From: Bifidobacterium tibiigranuli
Lineage (GTDB): Bacteria > Actinomycetota > Actinomycetes > Actinomycetales > Bifidobacteriaceae
Direction of reading: 5' to 3'
Length of the DNA stretch: 64,000 bases
NCBI RefSeq assembly: GCF_009371885.1
Contig: NZ_QLZA01000003.1
Span: 124,001-188,000 of the forward strand
Below are positions 18,071-27,997 of the stretch, in pieces. A model generated the notes under the pieces. The model did no database searches. It was given only the letters and a program-made list of their open reading frames with translations, and was not told the DNA's origin. Position numbers and translations under genes: made by a program. Within the stretch, counting starts at the first letter, position 1, and every line of letters begins with the position of its first letter.

Positions 18071-20167
18071 CTAGTTCAGCCCGCTCTGGTGCATGATCGC
18101 GGTGAGGAAGTCGCGGTTCGTAGCGGTTTTCTTCAGGCGCGGCACCAGCGTCTGGTAGGCCTGCTCGGGCTCAAGCCCGCCGAGCAGCCTGCGCAGGCGA
18201 TAGATGACCGGCAGCTCGTCGCTGGCGGTGATGAGTTCCTCGCGGCGTGTGCCGGAGGCGTTGACATCGATGGCCGGGAAGAGGCGCTTGTCGGCCAGCT
18301 CGCGGCTCAGGCGCAGCTCCATGTTGCCGGTTCCCTTGAACTCTTCGAAGATGACTTCGTCCATCTTGGAGCCGGTTTCCACCAGCGCCGAGGAGATGAT
18401 GGTGAGCGAACCGCCGTTTTCGATGTTGCGGGCCGCGCCAAAGAACTTCTTGGGCGGGTATAAGGCCTGCGCGTCGACGCCGCCGGACAGGATGCGTCCG
18501 GAGGCCGGTGCGGAAATGTTATAGGCGCGGGCCAGACGGGTCATGGAGTCGAGCAGCACGACCACATCCTGACCAAGCTCCACGAGACGCTTAGCGCGCT
18601 CGATAGCCAGCTCGGCGACCGTGGTGTGGTCCGAAGCCGGGCGATCGAAGGTCGAGGAGATGACCTCGCCCTGTACCGTGCGCTCCATGTCGGTGACCTC
18701 TTCGGGGCGCTCGTCCACGAGCACGACCATAAGATGCACTTCGGGATTGTTCGTCGCAATCGAATTGGCGATATTCTGCAAGGTGATGGTCTTGCCGGCC
18801 TTCGGCGGGGAGACGATCAGGCCACGCTGGCCCTTGCCAATCGGCGCGACGATGTCGACCAGGCGGCCAGTGAGCCTATTCGGCGTGGTCTCCTGCTTGA
18901 GCCGCTCCTGCGGATAGAGCGGCGTGAGCTTGGAGAAGTGCGGACGGCTTACGGAATCCTCGATGCTCATGCCGTTGATGGTGTCAATCGACTGCAGCGG
19001 CACGAATTTCTGCCGCTGGTTGCGCCGATCGCCTTCGCGAGGCGTGCGAATCGAACCTTGCACGGCATCGCCTTTGCGCAGGCCGTACTTCTTGACCTGA
19101 CCCATCGAGACATAGACATCGTTGGGGCCGGGAAGATATCCGGAGGTGCGCACGAAGGCATAGGAATCGAGCACATCGACAATGCCTGCCACGGGCACGA
19201 GATCGTCCGACGCCTCCTCGCGGCGGTTGTCGCGGCGCTCATCGCGCTCGTCGCGGTTATTGGTATTGGCATTGTTGTTGCCATAATCCCGGTCGCGGCC
19301 GCGCATATGGCGCTGACGGCGATCGGAACCGTTGTTGCGATCATTGCGGTCGTTATGGTCATTGCGGTCGCTATGCTCGTTGCGCTCGTTGCGCTCATTA
19401 CGATCGCTGCAGTCGCGGGTGCGCCGCACGAACTCACGCTCGTGTTCGTGCTCATGGGCGTCTTCCTTCGCACCCTCGCCCGCGTCCTCGTGGTCCTGCA
19501 CGGGCAGCGAGGCGAGAATGTCATTCAGATCGCGCACAGCGTGCGGATCATGCTCCTCTTCCTGCTTCGTCGTACGATGACGGCGGCGGGGCTGATCGAG
19601 ATCAGACTGCGCGGTATTGCGCTGCCTACGCTTGTCAGCGCCCTCGTTGCGTTTGGGTTCGGGAAGCGCAAGATCCAACTCATCAAGCAGATTCGCGCTC
19701 TCATCGCTCTTGCGAACGCGACGACGTATGCTACGAACATGATCCTGCGCAGGATGTTCGTCTTGCACCGGAGTCTGTGATGCGCCCTTCGATGCACTAT
19801 CAACTGCCGACGATGCTGACGATTGCGCAGGCGATGCGGCAGGTGCCGCTGGAGCAAATGGGGTCAACGATGCCACAGCCTTCGCTGATTCATCCTCGCG
19901 GGCCTCAGCCTGCGCCTTCCCGGCGGCCGAATTGCCATTCCCTTGCGCATCCTGACTGTCGGATGCCTTCTTTGCAGCGGCGCTGCTCTTCGGTTTGCTG
20001 CCGCGCACCGTGACGCCCGCTGGCGCCTGCCCACCCGAACGAGCCGCCTGCAAAGTGGCGAGCAATTCGGGCTTACGCATCGTCGACGTGCCCCGAAGTC
20101 TCATTTGCTTGGCGAGCTCCTTGAGCTCAGGCAGCTTCATATCCTCAATATTCTGGCTTGTTGCCAC
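18071..20167 (-). CDS. rho: Transcription termination factor Rho
   Basis: Hexameric RNA-dependent ATPase that ends transcription. The 698-residue protein has the Rho N-terminal helical domain (residues 1-40, LPELKELAKQMRLRGTST) and then a disordered insert of about 260 residues that becomes strongly Arg/Asp/Asn-rich (repeats such as DRNERNE, DRNDHND). The RNA-binding cold-shock domain (VAGIVDVLDSYAFVRTSGYL) and the ATPase core follow, with Walker A SPPKAGKT (about 455) and Walker B VVVLLDSMTRLARAYN. Such inserts are known in actinobacterial Rho and bind RNA. Translation starts at a GTG, with GGAAAGG upstream. Confidence 0.96.
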   Translation of the reverse strand: MATSQNIEDMKLPELKELAKQMRLRGTSTMRKPELLATLQAARSGGQAPAGVTVRGSKPKSSAAAKKASDSQDAQGNGNSAAGKAQAEAREDESAKAVASLTPFAPAAPAASPAQSSASSAVDSASKGASQTPVQDEHPAQDHVRSIRRRVRKSDESANLLDELDLALPEPKRNEGADKRRQRNTAQSDLDQPRRRHRTTKQEEEHDPHAVRDLNDILASLPVQDHEDAGEGAKEDAHEHEHEREFVRRTRDCSDRNERNERNEHSDRNDHNDRNDRNNGSDRRQRHMRGRDRDYGNNNANTNNRDERDERRDNRREEASDDLVPVAGIVDVLDSYAFVRTSGYLPGPNDVYVSMGQVKKYGLRKGDAVQGSIRTPREGDRRNQRQKFVPLQSIDTINGMSIEDSVSRPHFSKLTPLYPQERLKQETTPNRLTGRLVDIVAPIGKGQRGLIVSPPKAGKTITLQNIANSIATNNPEVHLMVVLVDERPEEVTDMERTVQGEVISSTFDRPASDHTTVAELAIERAKRLVELGQDVVVLLDSMTRLARAYNISAPASGRILSGGVDAQALYPPKKFFGAARNIENGGSLTIISSALVETGSKMDEVIFEEFKGTGNMELRLSRELADKRLFPAIDVNASGTRREELITASDELPVIYRLRRLLGGLEPEQAYQTLVPRLKKTATNRDFLTAIMHQSGLN

Positions 20168-20525
20168 TAGTGTTGCCTTTCCTTGGCTCCCGCCGACACA
20201 CTGCCGGAGAGCTTTACGAAAAAGATGCGGTAAAAACCGCTATGAACGCTCAAGACCATCGCAACCGGCCGTTGAACTGAGGTTTACTGTACAACGTGGC
20301 GGCGACCAGCGCAAACAGGGCATCATTGCCCAATGCCATTTCGCCCTATACCACGCATTGAGGCGGGGCGAATATCGCATTGTTGAATATGCCAATGCAA
20401 TACATCCGCCCCGCCTCATGCAGTCAATCAGTGCACTCAATCAGTGCACTCAATCGAAGCAGTCAATCAAAGCACCCAGTCGGCTAAGCTATCCGGTTGT
20501 TTCATCATCTGCCCCGGCTACTGCC
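20168..20525. other. rho leader / oxidoreductase downstream region
   Basis: There is no gene here. A long stem (TGAGGCGGGGCG at 20359-20370 with CGCCCCGCCTCA at 20407-20418, continued by GCATTG/CAATGC) is the likely terminator of the upstream minus-strand oxidoreductase gene. ATCAGTGCACTCA is tandemly repeated at about 20426-20452. The stretch nearest rho is a candidate site for rho autoregulation, but no motif is visible. Confidence 0.5.
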
Positions 20526-22190
20526 TCACTTCTTCTCGTGATAGGACTTCTCGGTGTTCACCGACCACACGTTGCGCTTCGAGGTCTTGCCGGTCTGGAT
20601 ATTGCCGACGGCCTCGATGGCGCTGGCCATCGAATGATCCTGGTTGTTGTAGCGATGCTGTCCGTTGCGGCCCACGCAGTACAGGTTGCCGAAGGAATCG
20701 AGGTATTCGACCAGCTCGGGCATATGCTCGTAAGTGTCGAAGTAGGCTGGGTAGGCCTTCTTGACGCGCTCGCGATGCGAGTCGAGCACATCCGTCGGGC
20801 CGTTGATGAGCCGCATGCGGGTGAGCTCCTTGATGGCGAATTTGGTGGCTTCCTCGTCGCTCATATTCCAGAAGTCGTCGTTTTCCTGGCAGAAGTATTC
20901 GAGGCCGACCCACACGGTGTCGTCGACATCCTTGACCAGGTACGGGCTCCAATTGTTGAAGATCTGCACGCGGCCGACCTTGTAGCCCGGGTCCTGCACA
21001 TAGATCCAGCAATCCGGCACGATCTGCGGGTCGCCGAGCGTGGGGATGTCGGTCGTGTTCTGGATGCGCAGGTGCTTGACGAGCAGACCGATGGTCACGA
21101 AGTCGCGGTACGGCAGGCCGTTGGCGACATGAATCATGTCTGCGGGGACTGCCTTGCCTTGGGTCTCCTTGGCGTCGGTTGCAGAAGCTTCAGCGGCCTC
21201 GGCGGCTTTCTTCGCAGCGACACCGTCAGCCGGTCCTTCGGCCAGCGCATTGATCAGGTCCTTGACCGGCATCGAGGAGATGAACTGATCGGCCTTGAGC
21301 TCGGTGCTTTTACCTTCGGAATTGACATAAACCACCGAAGCGATCTTGCCGTTCTGCTGGCGAATCTCGCTCACGCGCGCATCGGTGATGACCTTGGCAC
21401 CGTTCTCGACGCACTGCGATTCCACGGTTTCCCACAGCTGGCCGGGGCCGAGCTTGGGGTACCAGAACTCTTCGATCAGGGAAGTCTCGACCTGGCTGCT
21501 GTCGCGCTTCTTCGGCATCATCTTGAGCACCGCGTTCTTGAGCACCGCAACCACGTCGAGGCCTTTGACGCGCTGCGCGCCCCAATCCGAGGAAATCTCC
21601 TTGGGCGGACGGCCCCAGACCTTCGTGGTGTAGCCCTCGAAGAACATCGAGTAAAGCTTGCGGCCGAAGCGGTTGATGTAGAAGTTCTCGAGATTGTCTT
21701 CCGGCAGCTTGCGGAACATCGAATTCAGGTAGCTGAACCCGACCTCCATCGTGAGCTTGAAGCCGAGCGCCTTGAGCAGCCCCGGGGTCAGCGAGATCGG
21801 GTAGTCGAGGAAATGATGGTTCCAGAAGATGCGCGAGACGCGGTGGCGCTTGAGCATGACCTTGTCGGTGAGTTCCGGATCCGGGCCACCGGGCTCCAAA
21901 TCATGATGCCGGCCGAGCTTCTTGTCGTCGTAGGACGGCGCGCCCTGCAGCGGCAGAATGTTCTTCCACCAGTCCATGATCCGGTCGTCCTTGGAGAAGA
22001 AGCGGTGGCCGCCGATATCCATGCGGTTGCCGTTGTGCTTGACCGTGCGCGAGATGCCGCCGAATTCCTTCGTGGCTTCCAGCACCGTCACATCGTAGTG
22101 ATCGGCGCCGCCGTCCTTGACGAATTCCCACGCGGCAGTAAGGCCGGCGGGTCCACCGCCGATGATCACGATGGATTCCTTCTGCGTCAC
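20526..22190 (-). CDS. FAD-dependent NAD(P)-binding oxidoreductase, amine-oxidase/protoporphyrinogen-oxidase-like
   Basis: A 554-residue flavoprotein. The Rossmann FAD-binding motif [16 protein letters not shown] is at the very N-terminus, followed by [14 protein letters not shown] and the GGHRFFS signature typical of the protoporphyrinogen-oxidase-like amine oxidases often found near polysaccharide genes. Similar proteins are sometimes annotated UDP-galactopyranose mutase, but this one is about 170 residues longer and lacks that family's start, so the symbol glf is not used. Residues about 310-350 form an Ala/Glu/Lys-rich insertion. A perfect AGGAGGTCAAT precedes a GTG start. The substrate is unknown. 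Confidence 0.75.
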   Translation of the reverse strand: MTQKESIVIIGGGPAGLTAAWEFVKDGGADHYDVTVLEATKEFGGISRTVKHNGNRMDIGGHRFFSKDDRIMDWWKNILPLQGAPSYDDKKLGRHHDLEPGGPDPELTDKVMLKRHRVSRIFWNHHFLDYPISLTPGLLKALGFKLTMEVGFSYLNSMFRKLPEDNLENFYINRFGRKLYSMFFEGYTTKVWGRPPKEISSDWGAQRVKGLDVVAVLKNAVLKMMPKKRDSSQVETSLIEEFWYPKLGPGQLWETVESQCVENGAKVITDARVSEIRQQNGKIASVVYVNSEGKSTELKADQFISSMPVKDLINALAEGPADGVAAKKAAEAAEASATDAKETQGKAVPADMIHVANGLPYRDFVTIGLLVKHLRIQNTTDIPTLGDPQIVPDCWIYVQDPGYKVGRVQIFNNWSPYLVKDVDDTVWVGLEYFCQENDDFWNMSDEEATKFAIKELTRMRLINGPTDVLDSHRERVKKAYPAYFDTYEHMPELVEYLDSFGNLYCVGRNGQHRYNNQDHSMASAIEAVGNIQTGKTSKRNVWSVNTEKSYHEKK

Positions 22191-22391
22191 ATTGACCTCC
22201 TATAAGCAAATAAATCGTTCATACTCTACCCGATGCAGCTTGCCGTGCCGCCAAAACCGGCAAATATGCACGAATGCACCGCATCATGCGTGTGTTCTGT
22301 ATATTGTGTTCTGTATATATCGTGGAGCCCTAGCTGAGCACTGCATGCCATGCGCCTAAGACCTATGCCCTAAGCCAGATGCAATGCCCAA

Positions 22392-22425
22392 TCAAACCCA
22401 CTACTCAGTCAAACCCACTACTCAG
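22392..22425. repeat. 17-bp perfect tandem duplication
   Basis: TCAAACCCACTACTCAG occurs twice back to back, and a partial third copy (CTAAACCC) follows. It lies just 3' of the DUF2469 gene. Confidence 0.7.
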
Positions 22426-22438
22426 CTAAACCCTATGC

Positions 22439-22753
22439 TCAGTCAAGCGAATCGGGAATGTCGATATCCGATTTCTGGACTTCCTCCACGTTCACGTCCT
22501 TGAAGGTGACGATGCGCACGTTCTTGACGAAGCGCGAGGAGCGGTAGACGTCCCACACCCAGGCGTCAGTGAGCTGGACGTCGAAATAGACGTCCTGCCC
22601 GGCCGAACGCACGTTGAAATCAACCTTGTTCGCCAAGTAGAAGCGCCGTTCGGTCTCCACCACATAGGTGAAGAGCTTGATGACGTCGCGGTACTCCCTG
22701 TAGAGCGAAAGCTCGGCGTCGGTTTCGTAGTTGTCAAGATCCTCGGCGCTCAT
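22439..22753 (-). CDS. DUF2469 family protein
   Basis: A 104-residue, strongly conserved actinobacterial protein without an established function. The family pattern is visible from the start: acidic AEDLDNYETDAELSLYREYR, then VVETERRFYLANKV, FDVQLTDAWVWDVYR and the C-terminal VRIVTFKDVNVEEV. AAGGAAGG upstream of the ATG at 22753 fixes the start. The start overlaps the stop of the upstream GNAT gene by four bases, so the two are translationally coupled. In many actinobacteria this family lies near rnhB, which is not the case here. Confidence 0.88.
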   Translation of the reverse strand: MSAEDLDNYETDAELSLYREYRDVIKLFTYVVETERRFYLANKVDFNVRSAGQDVYFDVQLTDAWVWDVYRSSRFVKNVRIVTFKDVNVEEVQKSDIDIPDSLD

Positions 22754-23961
22754 TGACTGCCTTCCTTGTCGTTCTTGCGGCTGCGTCCCAGGCTGCGCCA
22801 CCAGGCCTGCTTGGACGATTTGCGCTCGGTCGAGGCAAAGGGCCAGCTGCCTTCCTGGGATGAGCCGTCATCCGTTCCCGGAATAGTATCGTGCGCCTCA
22901 GCGCTGCCCGCGTCGGCACCGCCTTGCTGCAGATTGCGCGCCAGCGATTCCAGCGCGGCGTCGCCGTCATCGCCTGCGTCGCCCAGCTCGGGCTCGCGAA
23001 TCTGCGATTTCGGCTGGGATGGCGCCTGCGCTCGTGTCTGTGCGTCGTCACCGGCACGCCCGGCAGCATTGGCATCTCCGCTAGCTTCGCTGGAACTGCC
23101 GGGTTTGCCGCCGCGCGATTCTTGCGTAGCACTGTTTGCCGCAGCGCCGTCTGTCGCAACGCTACGCGCATGCTGTTCGATGGCAAGCGAATGCTCGCGG
23201 GCGCTCAGCGCCTCACGCACGCCGGGATTGTCCTCAATCACATGCATGCCGAAGGCGTCAAGCGACCTGATCGGGTCGTATTCGTCCACCAGCGTTTCCA
23301 GCACATGCTGGTCCTGATACTGGCCGTTTTCGGCATCCCACAGCGCATCGCGCGAGGTGCCGGCGAGCACGAAACCTAGGGACTGATAGACCCAGAGCGA
23401 GCGGGAGTTCTTCTCCGGCACCGAAACCCAGATCCGGTGCAGGCCGAGTCCGGCCGGCTGCGGCGCGAAACCGTAGGTCATCACGCGCGGCATCGCATCA
23501 CGCGAGTAGCCGCGGCCGCGATAGTCCTTGCCCAGAATCACCTGGATGCGCGCCGAACGGGCCCAGCCATCGATGTCGATCAGGAAAATCATGCCGATGA
23601 CAATGTCCTCAGCCTTGGCGGACTGATGCTCATCGTCACGCGGGGCATCCGAAAGCACCGCCCATGCGAGCGTGCGGCGGGATTCGGGGTCCCCCACCCC
23701 GGATTCGTCCGATGCCAGGCCTTGCGACCATGCAACCGAACGACGTACCCACGCGTGCACGGCGGCCCGCTCGGATTGGGAGTCCTTGCCGGTGATTCTG
23801 GATGCGCCGTGGAAGGCGTCCAGAGGGTCGAGAAGGTCCAGATCATCGAGTGTCGCCGGGCGCAGCCGCACCATTTCACCGCGGATGGGCGGGATGGCGA
23901 TGCGCTCGGGCAGGCTCCTTGGCATCACTTCGTCCAAGGGAGGTTCAGCATTGTCTGACAT
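22750..23961 (-). CDS. GNAT-family N-acetyltransferase with disordered C-terminal tail
   Basis: A 403-residue protein. Residues about 25-215 form a RimJ/RimL-type acetyltransferase: VRLRPATLDDLDLL at the start, GMIFLIDIDGWARSARIQVIL, the acetyl-CoA loop GKDYRGRGYSRDAM, and the C-terminal IWVSVPEKNSRSLWVYQSLGF. The last about 150 residues are Ala/Ser/Asp/Gly-rich and disordered, ending in a Trp/Arg/Lys patch, which is unusual for the family. The acceptor (protein N-terminus or small amine) is not predictable. It is coupled to the DUF2469 gene through an ATGA overlap. Confidence 0.82.
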   Translation of the reverse strand: MSDNAEPPLDEVMPRSLPERIAIPPIRGEMVRLRPATLDDLDLLDPLDAFHGASRITGKDSQSERAAVHAWVRRSVAWSQGLASDESGVGDPESRRTLAWAVLSDAPRDDEHQSAKAEDIVIGMIFLIDIDGWARSARIQVILGKDYRGRGYSRDAMPRVMTYGFAPQPAGLGLHRIWVSVPEKNSRSLWVYQSLGFVLAGTSRDALWDAENGQYQDQHVLETLVDEYDPIRSLDAFGMHVIEDNPGVREALSAREHSLAIEQHARSVATDGAAANSATQESRGGKPGSSSEASGDANAAGRAGDDAQTRAQAPSQPKSQIREPELGDAGDDGDAALESLARNLQQGGADAGSAEAHDTIPGTDDGSSQEGSWPFASTERKSSKQAWWRSLGRSRKNDKEGSQ

Positions 23962-24097
23962 TCGTTTTCATTCCTCACATCATCGCTTAATCGCTATAGC
24001 TGCTATCGTACTCGTCAGGCTGATGGAATCCAGAACGTGACCTGAATTACGCCAAGCGCGACCCGCTTCCCCCACACAGTGCGCACAACCTGAAATC

Positions 24098-24206
24098 GTA
24101 CATTCGCCACGCAAACCATATCATTGGCGTGACATTTGTACTAGCTTCACCCTTTGCTAGTACGTTCGTCACGCAAACAGCCTGGTTTGCGTGACGAACG
24201 TACTAG
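24098..24206. repeat. Array of three adjoining palindromes
   Basis: 24098-24141 is an imperfect hairpin (GTACATTCGCCACGC with GCGTGACATTTGTAC). 24138-24163 is GTACTAGC with GCTAGTAC. 24164-24199 is a perfect 15-bp stem (GTTCGTCACGCAAAC, loop AGCCTG, GTTTGCGTGACGAAC), followed by GTACTAG again. The hairpin-linker-hairpin layout parallels the arrays at 8841, 30393 and 31824, but the sequence differs. It occupies the 3' side of the gatB operon; the rest of the 23962-24337 gap has only a GGGCCCGT/ACGGGCC-type stem near 24256-24308. Confidence 0.75.
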
Positions 24207-24337
24207 TAGCAACGTCTGCCTTCGCGCCGACCAACGTGCAAACCACAAGGAACGGGCCCGTCTCGTTTGCTCCGATTCGCGCAGGAAACGGGGTAAACGG
24301 GCCGGACCCGTTATGCGAAATCGCGTACAGCGCGCAC

Positions 24338-25837
24338 TCAGCCCTTGATCTTGCTCATGACGGCCTTGGTGACGGCTTTGGCGTCGGCCTGGCCGCGCGT
24401 GGCCTTCATTACGGCGCCGATGATGACACCCATAGGCTTCATGTTGCCGCTCTTGAGCTTCTCGACCACGTCCGGATTGGCTGCGAACGCTGCTTCCACG
24501 GCCGACTCGATCGCGCCAGTGTCCTCGACGATCTTGTAGCCGTGCTGCTTGACGACTTCGGCCGGAGTGCCTTCGCCCTTGAGCACGCCTTCGACGGTCT
24601 GCTTGGCGAGTTTGTCGTTGAGCTTGCCGGAGGCGACGAGCTTCTCGACCTCGGCCACATCGGCCGGGGTAATCGGCAGCTCCTCAAGCGACACGCTGCG
24701 CGCATTGGCTTCGCGGCTCAGCTCGCCGAGCCACCATTTGCGTGCACCGGCAGCCTTCGCTCCGGCCTTGACGGTCGACTCGATGAGATCGAGCGCATCG
24801 GCATTGAGCACATCGCGCATCTGCAGGTCGCTCAGGCCCCATTCCTTCTGCAAACGGTTGCGGCGAGCGCGCGGCATTTCGGGCATCTGGGTTTCGAGCT
24901 CGGCGATATGCTCCTTGGTGACGTGCACCATGACCAGATCGGGGTCCGGGAAGTAGCGGTAATCGTCAGCATCCGACTTGACGCGGCCGCCGGCGGTGGA
25001 CTGCGAGGCCTCATCCCAGTGACGGGTCTCCTGCAGAATCTCCCCGCCGTCGCTCAGAATGGCGGCCTGACGGCGAATTTCGTACTGGATGGTTTTCTCG
25101 ATGCCGCGGAAAGAGTTGACGTTCTTCGTCTCCGAGCGGGTGCCGAGCGGATCGTCAGGCGTGTTGCGCAGCGAGATATTGACGTCGGCGCGCATATTGC
25201 CCTGCTCCATGCGGGCGTGCGAGATGTTCAGCGCGCGCACGATGTCGCGGATGGCGCGAACGTAGGCCCCGGCGATTTCCGGCGCACGCTCGCCCGCGCC
25301 CTCGATGGGCTTGGTGACGATTTCGATAAGCGGCACGCCAGCGCGGTTGTAGTCGACCAGCGAGTGGTCAGCGCCTTCGATGCGGCCGTCGGCGCCGCCC
25401 ACATGGGTGTTCTTGCCGGCATCGTCCTCGACGTGCGCGCGTTCGATCGGCACGCGGAACATCGTGCCATCCTCCAGCTCGACATCGAGATAGCCCTCGC
25501 CGTTCAGCGGCTTGTCGTACTGCGAGATCTGGTAGTCGCGCGGCATGTCAGGGTAGAAGTAGTTCTTGCGGGCGAACTGGCTCCACTCGGCGATATCGCA
25601 GTGCAGCGCCAGCCCGAGCTTGATCGCGTAGTCGATCGCGGTCTTGTTGACCACCGGCAGCGAGCCGGGCAGCCCCAGGCTCACCGGGGTGAGCTGTGTG
25701 TTCGGCTCTCCGCCGAACTCGATGTGCGCCGGGCAGAACAGCTTGGTGTTGGTGCTCAGCTCGACGTGCGTCTCCAGACCGATGACCGGGTCGAATTTGG
25801 CGACGGCATCGGCGTATTTCATCAGTTTTTCAGCCAT
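24338..25837 (-). CDS. gatB: Aspartyl/glutamyl-tRNA(Asn/Gln) amidotransferase subunit B
   Basis: The kinase and tRNA-recognition subunit of GatCAB, which converts Glu-tRNA-Gln or Asp-tRNA-Asn to the cognate aminoacyl-tRNA. It has 499 residues with the catalytic cradle at the N-terminus ([35 protein letters not shown]) and the C-terminal helical plus YqeY-like tail (about 345-499), ending MSKIKG. GGAAGGA precedes the ATG. It is the last gene of the gatC-gatA-gatB operon, 21 bases after gatA. Confidence 0.97.
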   Translation of the reverse strand: MAEKLMKYADAVAKFDPVIGLETHVELSTNTKLFCPAHIEFGGEPNTQLTPVSLGLPGSLPVVNKTAIDYAIKLGLALHCDIAEWSQFARKNYFYPDMPRDYQISQYDKPLNGEGYLDVELEDGTMFRVPIERAHVEDDAGKNTHVGGADGRIEGADHSLVDYNRAGVPLIEIVTKPIEGAGERAPEIAGAYVRAIRDIVRALNISHARMEQGNMRADVNISLRNTPDDPLGTRSETKNVNSFRGIEKTIQYEIRRQAAILSDGGEILQETRHWDEASQSTAGGRVKSDADDYRYFPDPDLVMVHVTKEHIAELETQMPEMPRARRNRLQKEWGLSDLQMRDVLNADALDLIESTVKAGAKAAGARKWWLGELSREANARSVSLEELPITPADVAEVEKLVASGKLNDKLAKQTVEGVLKGEGTPAEVVKQHGYKIVEDTGAIESAVEAAFAANPDVVEKLKSGNMKPMGVIIGAVMKATRGQADAKAVTKAVMSKIKG

Positions 25838-25858
25838 GATTTCATTCCTTCCGATGCG

Positions 25859-27400
25859 TTACTTCGCGAGATTCTTCAGCCAGGAGGCGTTCATCGAGCG
25901 CCAAATCGGACCGTTCCAACGCTCTTCGAGCGCCGCTTCGAGCGCCGCCGCCGGCTTGTAGAGTAGGTCGTCGCGCTTCTGGGGCGCGATGAGCTGGAAG
26001 CCGACCGGCAGACCGTCGTCACTCAGGCCCGCCGGAATGCTCATGGCGGGGGTGCCGGCGAGGTTCGCGGGAATCGTCGCGATATCGTTCATATACATGG
26101 CCAGCGGATCGTCCATCTTCTCGCCGAGCTTGAACGCCGTGCTGGGCGAAGTCGGGGAGACGAGCACATCGACCTGCTCGAAGGCCTTGTTGAAATCCTC
26201 GATGACCAATGTGCGCACCTTCTGCGCCGAGCCGTACCATGCGTCGTAATACCCTGCGGACAGCGCGTAGGTGCCCAGGATGATGCGCCGCTTGACTTCG
26301 TCGCCGAAGCCGGCTTCGCGCGTGGCGGCCATCATATTAGCCGCCGTCTGGGGCACGCCGTCGGCCGGCATGACGCGTAGACCGTAGCGCATGCCGTCGT
26401 AACGGGCCAGATTCGAGCTGACCTCGGAAGGCATGATGATGTAGTACGCGCCGAGCGCATATTCCAAGCGCGGGCAGGAAACTTCGATGACTTCCGCACC
26501 CATGTCTTGCAGCAGCTGCACCGCCTCTTCGAAGCGGGCCTGCACGCCGGGCTGATAGCCGTCGCCGCCCAGCTCCTTGATCAGGCCGACTTTCACGCCG
26601 TGCAGATCGCGCTTCGCGCCTTCGCGCGCGGCAGCCGCCATCGGGGGCACGGGCATCGGAATCGATGTGGAATCGCGCTCGTCATAGCCGCCGATGACCT
26701 CTTGCAGCAGCGCCGAATCAAGCACGGTGCGCGCAACGGGGCCAATCTGGTCGAGCGAGCTGGCCATAGCGATGGCGCCGAAGCGCGACACGCCGCCGTA
26801 CGTAGGCTTCACGCCTACGGTTCCGGTCAGCGAGCCGGGCTGGCGAATTGAGCCGCCAGTGTCGGTGCCCAGCGCGAGCGGCGCTTCGAAGGAAGCGACC
26901 GCCGAGGCCGAGCCACCGCCCGAGCCGCCGGGGACTCTCGTGGTATCCCACGGGTTGTGCGTGGGGCCGTACGCCGAGTGCTCGGTCGATGAACCCTGCG
27001 CGAATTCATCCAGATTCGTCTTGCCCAGCAGCGGCATGCCAGCCGCCTTGAGCTTTTCGATGACGGTCGCATCGTAGGGCGGCACCCAGCCTTCGAGAAT
27101 CTTCGAAGCAGCCGTGGTGACGATGCCCTTGGTCACAATCATGTCCTTGATCGCGATCGGCACGCCGGCAAGCTCCGGCAGGCCCTCGGTCTCGCCCTTG
27201 GCATGCTTGGCGTCGAAGGCATCGGCCTGAGCCAGCGCCTCATCGCCGGAGACCTGCAGGAAGGCATTGATCTGCGGCTCGGCGGCTTCGATGACGGCCA
27301 GATGGGCCTCGACCAGTTCGCGGCTGGACGTATCGCCGGACTTGATTGCGGCTGCCTGCTCGGCGGCGGACAGCTGTACGAGTTGCGTGGTATCGCTCAT
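25859..27400 (-). CDS. gatA: Aspartyl/glutamyl-tRNA(Asn/Gln) amidotransferase subunit A
   Basis: The glutaminase subunit of GatCAB. The 513-residue amidase-signature enzyme has the catalytic Lys in [14 protein letters not shown] (about K85), the [12 protein letters not shown] loop, and the cis-Ser/nucleophile stretch [12 protein letters not shown]. The ammonia it frees is channelled to GatB. GGGGAGGAGTGAG precedes the ATG, and the start lies one base after the gatC stop. Length and motifs are normal. Confidence 0.97.
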   Translation of the reverse strand: MSDTTQLVQLSAAEQAAAIKSGDTSSRELVEAHLAVIEAAEPQINAFLQVSGDEALAQADAFDAKHAKGETEGLPELAGVPIAIKDMIVTKGIVTTAASKILEGWVPPYDATVIEKLKAAGMPLLGKTNLDEFAQGSSTEHSAYGPTHNPWDTTRVPGGSGGGSASAVASFEAPLALGTDTGGSIRQPGSLTGTVGVKPTYGGVSRFGAIAMASSLDQIGPVARTVLDSALLQEVIGGYDERDSTSIPMPVPPMAAAAREGAKRDLHGVKVGLIKELGGDGYQPGVQARFEEAVQLLQDMGAEVIEVSCPRLEYALGAYYIIMPSEVSSNLARYDGMRYGLRVMPADGVPQTAANMMAATREAGFGDEVKRRIILGTYALSAGYYDAWYGSAQKVRTLVIEDFNKAFEQVDVLVSPTSPSTAFKLGEKMDDPLAMYMNDIATIPANLAGTPAMSIPAGLSDDGLPVGFQLIAPQKRDDLLYKPAAALEAALEERWNGPIWRSMNASWLKNLAK

Positions 27401-27401
27401 C

Positions 27402-27698
27402 TCACTCCTCCCCTAGGATTCTCGGAGCCACGAACATGCCGGCCTCGGAGCGCGGCGCGCCCGCAAGCGCTTCTTCCTGCGGCAGCGGCGTAACGGCCTC
27501 ATCGGGGCGCAGGTAGGCCTCCAGCGGCACCGGATTCGCGGTGGGCGGCACATCGTCGCCAGCGACTTCCTGCACCTTGTTGATGGATTCGGCGATGACG
27601 TTCAGCTCGCCCTGCAGGCGGGCGGTCTCCTCATCGGTGAGCGCTATGCGGGCGAGATCGCCCAGATGCTCGATTTCTTCGCGTGTAAACGTAGGCAT
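27402..27698 (-). CDS. gatC: Aspartyl/glutamyl-tRNA(Asn/Gln) amidotransferase subunit C
   Basis: The small clamp subunit that stabilises GatA on GatB. It is 98 residues long: the N-terminal helices [20 protein letters not shown] and [18 protein letters not shown], then the extended [16 protein letters not shown] and the C-terminal MFVAPRIL(G) motif. The frame is open far upstream, but the family alignment starts at the ATG at 27698. TATAGT ends 8 bases before it, so the gat operon mRNA is probably leaderless. Confidence 0.95.
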   Translation of the reverse strand: MPTFTREEIEHLGDLARIALTDEETARLQGELNVIAESINKVQEVAGDDVPPTANPVPLEAYLRPDEAVTPLPQEEALAGAPRSEAGMFVAPRILGEE

Positions 27699-27858
27699 GG
27701 CCTCAACTATATGGACCATATGTGACGTTGCTGGGTCGGGGCAGGGTTGAGGGTGGGGTTGGGTCGGAGCGGAGCCTCGCCAAGTTCGGGGTGAAGCTGT
27801 GACGAAGTCGGGGTGGGGTCGCGCGGTAGAGTCGCAGTGGAATCGCGCAACAGGATTG

Positions 27859-27968
27859 CGTCGCCTTGTGACCGCTAACGTGAGGCTGCCGTACAAAACG
27901 CAACGCAATCAGGCTTCAAAACGTTACATTCTATACGGCAAGCTCGCGTTAGCGGTCATTGAGCAACG
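27859..27968. repeat. 110-bp two-hairpin repeat, locus F
   Basis: It starts CGTCGCCTTGTGACCGCTAAC and ends GCGGTCATTGAGCAACG. Hairpin arms are GCTAACG/CGTTAGC-type, and the linker is CAATCAGGCTTCAAAA. It lies between the gat operon and the ABC permease gene, covering most of that gap. Confidence 0.8.
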
Positions 27969-27997
27969 CCAAACGCACTCGCCAGCACACGTCAGCT

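Noticed and set aside
20526..22190. Naming the FAD oxidoreductase glf (UDP-galactopyranose mutase)
   Set aside because: Too long, lacks the mutase N-terminal signature and carries the GGHRFFS motif of a different amine-oxidase subgroup.
24191..25966. Plus-strand protein opposite gatB and gatA
   Set aside because: Antisense to two well-conserved genes and without a ribosome site.
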